Part shown: one piece after another, positions 31,700 through 37,715 of the stretch | How positions within the stretch are numbered: position 1 is the first letter of the stretch | Layout: each line of letters opens with the position of its first letter | From: Tissierellia bacterium | GTDB lineage: Bacteria > Bacillota > Clostridia > Tissierellales > Tepidimicrobiaceae | DNA: 37,715 nt | Assembly: GCA_012728725.1 (NCBI GenBank) | Contig: JAAYEM010000032.1 | Location: forward strand, 1-37,715 | Direction: 5' to 3' | Made by a program: the position numbers and the translations under genes | The notes under the pieces: generated by a model | What the model was told of the DNA's origin: nothing | The model's input: the letters and a program-made list of their open reading frames with translations, nothing else | Database searches by the model: none

Positions 31700-32758
31700 T
31701 TGTTGGAAGTAAAAGAATTTTTAAAAATATTGAGTGAAGGAAGCTCTATATCGGGACATGAATTTAGATTGAATGATATTATTATATCCACTTTTAGTGA
31801 TTATGCTGACCATATATCCACGGATAGCCTAGGGAATTTAATAGCTGTAAAAAAAGGAAAAAACAATAGTTCCAATATAAAAATAATGGTAGCAGCCCAT
31901 ATGGATGAAATAGGTTTGATGGTTAAGGATATAGAAGATAATGGCTTTATTAGATTTACAAGTGTAGGGGGAATAGATCCTAGGACTATAGTAGGTCAAG
32001 AAGTAATAGTTCATGGCTCAGAGGATTTATTTGGAGTTATTGGATCTAAACCACCCCATTTACAAGAAGAATCAGAGGTTAATAAAGCTATAAAAATTGA
32101 TGATATGTTTATAGATATAGGATATCCAAAAGAATTAGTAGAAAAGCTAGTCAAGGTAGGAGATCCAATTACTATCAATAGGGAGTTTAAAGCATTACAA
32201 GGTAGTAGATTTACTGGAAAGGCTTTAGATGACAAGGCAGGTATAGCTGCCTTGTTAGAATGTATTAAAGAATTGTCCCATATTAATCATGAATCCGATG
32301 TGTACTTTGTAGCTACTGTACAAGAAGAAGTAGGGACCAGGGGAGCCTTTACTAGTACCTATAAGATAAATCCCAATATTGGTATAGCAATAGATGTAGG
32401 ATTTGGTTCTACGCCGGAGTTACCTAAGTCTGCCACTATCGATTTAGGCAAAGGTCCTGGTATAACTATAGGAGGAAATATACATCCAGGATTAAGAGAA
32501 AAGTTGGTAGAGGTGGCTAAAGAATATAATATTCCTTTTCAAATTGAAGTATCACCTGGTCCAACTGGTACTGATGCGAGAGCAATGCAAATTACCAGGG
32601 AAGGTGTACCGGCCCTATGCTTGTCAATACCATTAAGGTATATGCATACATCAGTAGAGGTTGTAGATATGAAAGATGTAAAGAATACAGCAAAATTATT
32701 AGCATTTTTCATAGCTTCTATTACAAGTGAGAATTTGGAGGGGTTATTATGCTATTAA
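31700..32758 (+). CDS. M42 family metallo-aminopeptidase, copy 1
   Basis: A 352-residue cytoplasmic aminopeptidase of the TET/DeblA group, which as dodecamers degrade short peptides. Metal ligands and catalytic residues are in place: AAHMDEIGLM, GKALDDKAG, VQEEVGTRGA, AIDVGFG and a C-terminal YMHTSVEV. Start is TTG at 31700 or 31703, 5 or 8 nt after AAAGGGGG. It is the first of three adjacent paralogues; its end overlaps the second by 10 nt. It has GPTGTDARAM where copies 2 and 3 have GGxDSGxIH, so it belongs to a different subgroup. Confidence 0.92.
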   Translation: MLEVKEFLKILSEGSSISGHEFRLNDIIISTFSDYADHISTDSLGNLIAVKKGKNNSSNIKIMVAAHMDEIGLMVKDIEDNGFIRFTSVGGIDPRTIVGQEVIVHGSEDLFGVIGSKPPHLQEESEVNKAIKIDDMFIDIGYPKELVEKLVKVGDPITINREFKALQGSRFTGKALDDKAGIAALLECIKELSHINHESDVYFVATVQEEVGTRGAFTSTYKINPNIGIAIDVGFGSTPELPKSATIDLGKGPGITIGGNIHPGLREKLVEVAKEYNIPFQIEVSPGPTGTDARAMQITREGVPALCLSIPLRYMHTSVEVVDMKDVKNTAKLLAFFIASITSENLEGLLCY

Positions 32759-33768
32759 AGAGATTAACAGAAGCTTCAGGGGTGTCTGGCAATGAAAAGG
32801 AAGTTAGACAAATAATATTGGAAGAAATTAGGGGCTTTGTAGACCATGTGAGTATTGATAGGTTAGGTAATCTTATAGCTTATAAAGAGGGCAAGAAGGC
32901 TTCAAAAAAATTAATGATTACAGCCCATATGGATGAAGTAGGTTTGATGATTACCCATATTGAAGACTCTGGATTATTAAAATTTATTCCAGTTGGAGGC
33001 ATAGATAAAAGAATTTTAGTATCTAAACCAGTTTTAGTAGGAAAAAATAAAGTATTTGGAGTTATCGGTGCTAAACCAATCCATCTGCAGAAAAGAGAGG
33101 AATGGAAAAAGGCATTAGATTTAGATCAATTATATATAGATATAGGTGTAGATTCTAAAGAAGAGGCAGAAAAATTAGTAAATGTTGGAGATTATGTGGC
33201 TTTTTATAGCAAATATATGGAATTTGGAGATAATTTAGTAAAGGCAAAGGCTTTAGATAATAGGGTAGGATGTAGTTTATTAGTGGAATTATTGAAGGAA
33301 GTTAAGGATATAAGTTTTTATGGCGTATTCACCGTTATGGAGGAGGTGGGCCTTATAGGTGCTGGTCCAGCTGCATATAGTGTAAATCCAGATATAAGCA
33401 TAATATTAGAAGGTACATTGTGTTATGATGTACCAAAGCTGGATGAACATCTAATCCCCACTTATATAAATAAAGGACCTGCCATATCCTTAATGGACAG
33501 GACTACTCTATTTGATATGGATTTTAGAAAGAAGATAGTAGGAATCGCAGAAAAAAATAATATACCCTACCAATATAGGAAGACTACTATGGGAGGAAAT
33601 GATTCAGGTAAAATACATACCACTAAAGAGGGCTCTATTACAGCTACAATATCCGTACCTTGCCGTAACATTCACTCACCTACCTCTGTAATGAGCAAAA
33701 AGGATTATGAAAACACCTATAAATTGTTAAAGGCTATTTTATCTGAGTACGAGAAGGGGGAATTATAA
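32749..33768 (+). CDS. M42 family metallo-aminopeptidase, copy 2
   Basis: 339 residues. Motifs: TAHMDEVGLM, KALDNRVG, VMEEVGLIGA and RNIHSPTSV. The metal-ligand Asp of copies 1 and 3 (AIDV) is Glu here (ILEGT), a change common in M42 enzymes and compatible with activity. ATG at 32749, 5 nt after GGAGGGG, overlapping copy 1 by 10 nt. The three copies differ widely, so the duplication is old and different peptide specificities are likely. Confidence 0.92.
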   Translation: MLLKRLTEASGVSGNEKEVRQIILEEIRGFVDHVSIDRLGNLIAYKEGKKASKKLMITAHMDEVGLMITHIEDSGLLKFIPVGGIDKRILVSKPVLVGKNKVFGVIGAKPIHLQKREEWKKALDLDQLYIDIGVDSKEEAEKLVNVGDYVAFYSKYMEFGDNLVKAKALDNRVGCSLLVELLKEVKDISFYGVFTVMEEVGLIGAGPAAYSVNPDISIILEGTLCYDVPKLDEHLIPTYINKGPAISLMDRTTLFDMDFRKKIVGIAEKNNIPYQYRKTTMGGNDSGKIHTTKEGSITATISVPCRNIHSPTSVMSKKDYENTYKLLKAILSEYEKGEL

Positions 33769-33769
33769 A

Positions 33770-34768
33770 ATGAAATTTAATAGTAATCTGTTGAAAAAAT
33801 TGGTTACAGTATATGGACCCTCAGGTAATGAGGGAAAAATTAGGGAGGTTATTGAAAAAGAAATTAAAGACTATGTTGATGATATTTTTGTTGATGATCT
33901 AGGGAATCTAATAGCTAGAAAAAAGGGAAATGGAAAAAGAGTTATGGTAGCTGCCCACATGGATCAAATTGGACTAATGATTACCCATATTGATGATAAG
34001 GGATTTTTGAGATTTACAAATGTAGGAGGGATAAATCCCTATACTTCCTTAAGTCAACAAGTTGTATTCGAAAATGGCATTATAGGTGTTATATCATCTG
34101 AGCCCATGGAGGATATGGCTAAACTTAAATTAGAAAATCTGTTTATTGATATAGGAGTTAAAAGCAAAGAAGAAGCTGAAAAATTGGTTAACATAGGGGA
34201 TATATGTGTTTATAGATCTGAATATGGTGAAAATGACAACGTGGTATTCAGTAAATGTTTAGACGATAGGGTGGGCTGTTTTGTAGCTATAGAAGCTATA
34301 AAACAATTGAAAGATTCTAATAATGATCTGTATTTTGTTTTTACAGTGCAAGAAGAGGTAGGATTAAGGGGGGCAAAAACCTCTGCCTATAGGATAGAGC
34401 CTGAAATTGGTATAGCCATAGATGTTACTGGAAGTGGCGATACTCCTAAAGCAAAACCTTTTGCAGTTGGATTAGGTAAGGGAACTGCAATTAAGGTGAA
34501 GGACAATTCTGTTTTAACCCATCCTAAATTAAGACAATTTATGGTTGAGGTAGCTAAGGAAAATAATATACCCTATCAAATGGAAGTACTAGAATTTGGA
34601 GGTACTGATTCTGGTGCAATCCATTTGACCAAGGAAGGAGTACCTTCTGGAGTGATTTCCATACCAACCAGGTACATCCATTCTACTGTAGAGATGTCAT
34701 CAAAGGAGGATATTATAAATTCAATTAAGCTATTGGTAAAAATATTAGAAAGGGATATTGAAATATAA
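33770..34768 (+). CDS. M42 family metallo-aminopeptidase, copy 3
   Basis: 332 residues with AAHMDQIGLM, KCLDDRVG, VQEEVGLRGA, AIDVTGSGDTP, GGTDSGAIH and YIHSTVEM, a complete M42 active site. ATG at 33770 follows AGGGGG, one base after the copy 2 stop codon. Last gene of the peptidase group, closed by the terminator at 34767. Three co-transcribed aminopeptidases fit a bacterium that lives on peptides. Confidence 0.92.
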   Translation: MKFNSNLLKKLVTVYGPSGNEGKIREVIEKEIKDYVDDIFVDDLGNLIARKKGNGKRVMVAAHMDQIGLMITHIDDKGFLRFTNVGGINPYTSLSQQVVFENGIIGVISSEPMEDMAKLKLENLFIDIGVKSKEEAEKLVNIGDICVYRSEYGENDNVVFSKCLDDRVGCFVAIEAIKQLKDSNNDLYFVFTVQEEVGLRGAKTSAYRIEPEIGIAIDVTGSGDTPKAKPFAVGLGKGTAIKVKDNSVLTHPKLRQFMVEVAKENNIPYQMEVLEFGGTDSGAIHLTKEGVPSGVISIPTRYIHSTVEMSSKEDIINSIKLLVKILERDIEI

Positions 34769-34794
34769 AGGGCTGAAACTTCAGCTCTTTTTTT
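34767..34794 (+). terminator. Terminator after the M42 peptidase genes
   Basis: A 10-bp stem with one G-U pair (34767-34776 with 34781-34790), loop AACT, and T-run to 34794. It begins on the stop codon of copy 3. Confidence 0.85.
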
Positions 34795-34932
34795 ATTGAG
34801 GAGATCAAAGGATAAATAGGTAAATTTGTGGTATTATATCGGTATTTGTTAGATAAAATATTATTATTTGTAAAGGAATTCAGGGAGGATTAAAGAATAT
34901 TAATATGTAGACTGTTTAAAGGGGGTAAAATA

Positions 34933-35529
34933 ATGATAGATGTTGACAAACAATATAGCATTTCTGAAGTAGCTGAGTTGACAAGCTACCCTCCTCATGT
35001 ACTTAGGTATTATGAAAAGGAATTTGAGTTGGACATTCCGAGAAATGAGTCCAACCACCGATACTATACCTATGCTGAAATTGAAATCTTTCAGTATATT
35101 AAATCCCTTCAAGATAAAGGGTTTAGCAATAAGCAAATCAAACTAATTTTAAAATCACCGGAATTATTGTTAAATTCAAATGAGGAAACAGCATTAACCA
35201 ATATAAGTCCTGTAGAAAATATAGATCCTGTCAAATTGGCCAAAGAAATAAGCTTAAGCTTGCAGGAGGGATTTTTTGATGAATTAACAAGAATATTAGA
35301 GAACAATAAAGAGTATAATGCTCAAATTGTAAAAGAATTATTAGATGAAATAACAGCTTTAAGAAATGAATTAAATAGCAAGGAGAGGGATGTTTTAATA
35401 TGCGAAAATGCCAAACTAAAGATGAAGGTAAAAGAAAAATCCTATGAAATTGCAGAATTGAAAGAAAAGATAAAGAGATTGGAGAATAATAGAAATATTT
35501 TTCAAAAACTGTTTAAAAAAGGCAGCTAA
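34933..35529 (+). CDS. MerR-like HTH protein with C-terminal coiled coil
   Basis: 198 residues. The N-terminal MerR-type winged helix-turn-helix (about 8-75) contains YSISEVAELTSYPPHVLRYYEKEF and HRYYTYAEIEIFQYIKSLQDKGFSNKQI. A linker follows, then a charged helix (about 105-192) with heptad-like leucines that should form a coiled coil. No cysteine effector site is present, so it is not a metal or redox MerR. This layout and size recall RacA of Bacillus (184 residues), which anchors the chromosome at the pole in sporulation, but it also fits an ordinary regulator. ATG at 34933, 6 nt after AAAGGGGG. Single-gene unit. Confidence 0.82.
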   Translation: MIDVDKQYSISEVAELTSYPPHVLRYYEKEFELDIPRNESNHRYYTYAEIEIFQYIKSLQDKGFSNKQIKLILKSPELLLNSNEETALTNISPVENIDPVKLAKEISLSLQEGFFDELTRILENNKEYNAQIVKELLDEITALRNELNSKERDVLICENAKLKMKVKEKSYEIAELKEKIKRLENNRNIFQKLFKKGS

Positions 35530-35560
35530 GAACAAAAATGACTGAGCATGAAGTAAAACT

Positions 35561-35605
35561 TGCAAAATCGCATACAAAATCCATTACAATGCATGCAAAA
35601 TTGCA
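35561..35605. repeat. Two TGCAAAATYGCA sites upstream of the Cys-rich gene
   Basis: TGCAAAATCGCA (35561-35572) and TGCAAAATTGCA (35594-35605) start 33 bp apart, about three helical turns, on the same face of the DNA. The second is an inverted repeat (TGCAA-AA-TTGCA). They lie 41 bp or more upstream of a strong promoter and may bind an activator or repressor. Confidence 0.4.
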
Positions 35606-35645
35606 ATATTAAATGATAGAAAATTCATTTTTTTCGAAAAACCCC

Positions 35646-35674
35646 TTGTATTTCCTTATTATCCATGCTATAAT
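35646..35674 (+). promoter_or_regulatory. Strong sigma-A promoter of the Cys-rich gene
   Basis: TTGTAT (35646-35651), 17 nt, TATAAT (35669-35674), with an extended -10 TGC just upstream (35666-35668). This is the best vegetative promoter match in the window. ACCCCTT (35641-35647), across the -35, is complementary to AAGGGGT of the ribosome-binding site (35691-35697). Confidence 0.7.
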
Positions 35675-35705
35675 TAAACAAAATAAGGCAAAGGGGTACG
35701 TTATT

Positions 35706-35855
35706 ATGAAGAAAGATAGTGGTAGAAAATACAAGATGGTACAGAAGAACAATTATAAAAGATGCGGAGCAATTTCCTGTATAAATAATATTTGTGGATT
35801 ATGCAATATTGAAAAATGCGAATTATATGAGGATACACTTATGCAGGAAGATTAA
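35706..35855 (+). CDS. Small Cys-rich protein, function unknown
   Basis: A 49-residue basic protein with five cysteines in its second half, in the order C-x4-C-x4-C-x2-C-x4-C (from RCGAISC to CELYED). The spacing suggests a small metal-binding knuckle, perhaps zinc or iron-sulfur. I do not recognise the family with confidence. ATG at 35706 follows AAGGGG by 9 nt and lies about 25 nt after the likely transcription start. An in-frame ATG at 35613 lies upstream of the promoter and is rejected. Alone in its transcript, with a strong promoter, so probably well expressed. Confidence 0.7.
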   Translation: MKKDSGRKYKMVQKNNYKRCGAISCINNICGLCNIEKCELYEDTLMQED

Positions 35856-35996
35856 TTGAGAATGATGGGAAAGGAACAAAAGACAATGATTTAAACATTA
35901 GGATTTGATTGTATTTTGAAAGTTGCAAGATTTTGATTTTATGGGATAGGCAGGCAATTTATTATGGGGAAAATAAAACAAAAATCAATATTAAAT

Positions 35997-36050
35997 TAAT
36001 GCCAAAGCCATTGTTTTAGTATAAAAACAAATTGGCTTTGGCATTATGTT
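35997..36050 (+). terminator. Long hairpin, probable terminator of the Cys-rich gene
   Basis: A 14-bp perfect stem (35997-36010 with 36033-36046) continues after a two-base bulge as a 7-bp stem (36011-36017 with 36024-36030), with a 6-nt loop. ATGTTTTG follows, only a modest U-run. It lies about 140 nt after the Cys-rich gene, so that mRNA would have a long 3' tail. Confidence 0.55.
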
Positions 36051-36156
36051 TTGTAAACACTTTTGATCATTGCTAATATTTAAGTCTTATAATGGGGAAG
36101 TTAACAAATTTTTTAACAAAATATCAATAATGAGATGAAATAAATTTTATTTAGTG

Positions 36157-36162
36157 TATAAT
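36157..36162 (+). promoter_or_regulatory. -10 element of the aminotransferase promoter
   Basis: A perfect TATAAT preceded by GTG. ATGAAA (36135-36140) at 16-nt spacing is a poor -35. Transcription would begin near 36169, giving a leader of about 60 nt. Confidence 0.5.
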
Positions 36163-36227
36163 ATATATAGACATTATCATAAAATTTATTATTAAAGTTA
36201 AAATATATATAAGAAGGGAGAATGGTA

Positions 36228-37544
36228 ATGAGTAAACCAATATTATCAGCACATTTTCAATCAAGACAGCCTTCAGATGTACGTTTGTCCCAGATGAAAT
36301 TTGCTGAGCGTAAAGATAAACCAGAAAAAGTGATAAATGTTGCAATAGGAAATGTATCCTTACCAACAAATCCAGCTATGCAAAAAAGAATGTTTGAACT
36401 TAATGCACCTGAAAGTCCATTTGCAAATGGAGTTATTAGATATTCAGGATCAGCAGGTATTGAAGAAGCGCAAAATGCTTTTAAGAATATTCTAAAGAGT
36501 GAAGGCTTTGATACAGAAAACCTGTATGTACAGATAACAGATGGTGGTTCTGCTGGTATGGAATTGTTAATCCTAGGAGTATGTGGACCAGCAGGAAGCG
36601 ATGAAAGACCACTTATGATGATCGATCCCGCTTATACAAATTATATCTCCTTTGCTGAGAGACTTGGTCGTAAAACTGTAACTATCAAAAGATATCTGGA
36701 TGAAAATGGAAAGTTTAATTTACCAGATATGAATGAAGTTGAAGAAATGATAAAAACTCATAAACCAGGAGCTCTTTTAGTAATTCCATATGACAATCCA
36801 ACAGGCCAATACTATACATACGATCTACTAAAGGATCTTGCAAGATTATGTGTTAAATATAATATGTGGATGGTAAGTGACGAGGCATATCGTGAACTAT
36901 ATTATAGGGACAATGAAGAATTAGTAAGTATTTGGGGCTTATCAGATGAGGATGTGCCAGGAATTGAAGGAAGAAGGATTAGTATCGAGACAGCTTCTAA
37001 GGTATGGAATGCATGTGGATTAAGAATAGGTGCTGTTATCACAGATAATGAAGAATTCCACAGAAAATCTGTTGCTGAATATACAGCAAACCTTTGTGCT
37101 AATGTAATTGGTCAATATATATTCGGAGCACTAGCTCATGAAAGCAAAGAAGACATCCTAGCATGGTGCAAGAAGCAAAGAGATTACTATAAGGACTTAA
37201 TAGTGAAATTCTATAACGATATTAAAGAATTAGAACCAGATCTTATAGTATCAAGCCCAGATGCGTCAATTTACTCTGTGATAGATGTTAGAAATGTTGT
37301 TAAACCAGGATTTGATTCAATTGATTTTGCCCTATATTGTGCTGGAGAGGGTTCTGTAAATATAGATGGAGTTGAAACCACTCTACTAGTAGCACCAATG
37401 AAAGGTTTCTATGATATTGAAAATGACGAAGAAAACCCAGGAAGAACTCAATTTAGAGTTTCCTTTGTTGAACCACCAGAAGATATGGCTAAAGTTCCTA
37501 AGCTTTTTGTAGAGTTACTAAGACAATATGAGGCCAAAAGATAG
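36228..37544 (+). CDS. Class I PLP-dependent aminotransferase
   Basis: A 438-residue fold-type I aminotransferase. The PLP lysine is in ETASKVWNACGLRIG (about 262-276). IPYDNPTGQYYTYDLL (about 184-199) supplies the Asn that contacts PLP, and MVSDEAYRELYY (about 216-227) the Asp and Tyr. A C-terminal Arg in RTQFRVSF (about 409-416) would bind the substrate carboxylate. The amino donor is not clear; Asp or aromatic acids are possible. ATG at 36228, 7 nt after GGGAG; ATG at 36222 is too close. Arg codon CGT appears repeatedly here, unlike the AGA/AGG habit of the rest of the window. Single gene between its own promoter and terminator. Confidence 0.9.
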   Translation: MSKPILSAHFQSRQPSDVRLSQMKFAERKDKPEKVINVAIGNVSLPTNPAMQKRMFELNAPESPFANGVIRYSGSAGIEEAQNAFKNILKSEGFDTENLYVQITDGGSAGMELLILGVCGPAGSDERPLMMIDPAYTNYISFAERLGRKTVTIKRYLDENGKFNLPDMNEVEEMIKTHKPGALLVIPYDNPTGQYYTYDLLKDLARLCVKYNMWMVSDEAYRELYYRDNEELVSIWGLSDEDVPGIEGRRISIETASKVWNACGLRIGAVITDNEEFHRKSVAEYTANLCANVIGQYIFGALAHESKEDILAWCKKQRDYYKDLIVKFYNDIKELEPDLIVSSPDASIYSVIDVRNVVKPGFDSIDFALYCAGEGSVNIDGVETTLLVAPMKGFYDIENDEENPGRTQFRVSFVEPPEDMAKVPKLFVELLRQYEAKR

Positions 37545-37551
37545 GACAAGC

Positions 37552-37582
37552 AAAAAGTCTGCTATTAATAGCAGACTTTTTT
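37552..37582 (+). terminator. Terminator after the aminotransferase gene
   Basis: A perfect 13-bp stem (37552-37564 with 37569-37581), loop TTAA, T-run within and after the right arm. Confidence 0.9.
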
Positions 37583-37602
37583 AAGGCTCTTTGTCAATAG
37601 TT

Positions 37603-37630
37603 GGGGTGGGATTTTCTTAAATCCCGCTCC
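37603..37630. other. Strong hairpin near the right edge, possible insertion-sequence end
   Basis: GGGATTT (37608-37614) pairs with AAATCCC (37619-37625), loop TCTT, and the stem extends through wobble pairs to GGGG/CTCC (37603-37606 with 37627-37630). No U-run follows. The flank GGCTCTTTGTCAATAG (37585-37600) resembles terminal sequences I associate with clostridial insertion sequences, but no transposase lies in the window. Confidence 0.35.
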
Positions 37631-37715
37631 ATTACTATTTTTACCCTTATTTTTTTGTTATGATTGAGATGGATAGAATTACATGTATTTTGGGTGCACT
37701 TAATAAACCTAGCTA

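Larger units (their letters stand above)
35856..36227. other. 372-bp gap before the aminotransferase gene
   Basis: No convincing gene. It holds a long hairpin (35997-36046), an AAATCTTGCA-like motif on the minus strand (35923-35933) resembling the kor repeats, a tandem TTAACAAA-rich stretch near 36102-36120, and a promoter -10 (36157-36162). The region 35856-35990 shows nothing I can interpret. Confidence 0.6.

Noticed and set aside
35613-35705. Upstream start giving the Cys-rich protein 80 residues
   Set aside because: The added segment covers the -35 and -10 elements of a strong promoter, and the internal ATG at 35706 has its own ribosome-binding site.
1-37715. tRNA, rRNA, CRISPR array, toxin-antitoxin or phage-defence system
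   Set aside because: I looked in all gaps on both strands and saw no repeat-spacer pattern, no tRNA-like cloverleaf and no recognised defence or toxin-antitoxin motif.

Overview
The window is about 37.7 kb of AT-rich, gene-dense chromosome from an anaerobic, endospore-forming low-GC Gram-positive. The sporulation genes (spoIVB, spo0A, spoIIM, a dacF homologue, ytfJ), the fused ispH-rpsA gene, the ferredoxin-linked 2-oxoacid oxidoreductase and the three M42 peptidases fit a proteolytic member of the Clostridia, perhaps a Tissierellales-like lineage. That placement is inferred from gene content and synteny, not from a marker search. Every gene I accept reads on the + strand. I saw no rRNA, tRNA, CRISPR array or prophage.

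Layout. 1-405: leader region with opposed terminator-like hairpins and a probable forespore promoter. 406-2714: spoIVB and spo0A, each with its own terminator; spo0A has a sigma-H-type promoter overlapped by a perfect 0A box. 2763-7532: steA, a SteB/MctB-like gene, a family 2 glycosyltransferase, a MraY-like transferase and a DUF3866 gene, a probable envelope/division operon. 7547-11931: a Nudix hydrolase, spoIIM, xerD, purine and pyrimidine nucleoside phosphorylases. 11966-18243: dacF, a site-2 protease, scpA-scpB, DUF2953-ytfJ, a second D-Ala-D-Ala carboxypeptidase and rluB. This resembles the Bacillus dacF...scpAB...dacB...rluB neighbourhood, but spoIIA and spmAB are missing from their usual slots. 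18307-20726: GNAT, YtqB/MnmM-like methyltransferase, oxaloacetate decarboxylase alpha. 20850-24497: korDABC with an overlapping RpiR-type regulator. 24645-30801: histidine phosphatase, flavoprotein, unknown membrane protein, aroH, cmk, plsC, ispH-rpsA. 30869-34794: cheR and three tandem M42 aminopeptidases. 34933-37582: a MerR-like coiled-coil protein, a small Cys-rich protein and a PLP aminotransferase. 37583-37715: a hairpin that may belong to an insertion-sequence end.

The most unusual signal is at RNA level. In several gaps between genes (before spoIIM, the site-2 protease, rluB, the membrane protein at 26555, and more weakly the Cys-rich gene) a segment just after the upstream gene is complementary to the next gene's Shine-Dalgarno sequence over 7-10 bp. 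In two cases a plausible promoter lies inside the loop. Read-through mRNA could then be translationally silent while mRNA from the internal promoter would be free. One case also has a competing hairpin, as in a switch. A 89-nt element after rpsA folds on paper as a three-way junction, and its 3' arm is also complementary to the ribosome-binding sites of the next two genes.

Other points of interest are an XerD whose catalytic beta-hairpin lysine is replaced by Phe, an in-frame ATG-amber leader before spoIVB, 24-bp direct repeats before the kor operon, and repeated palindromes before the phosphatase and the Cys-rich gene. All pairings were found by eye; no folding energies or database searches were run.
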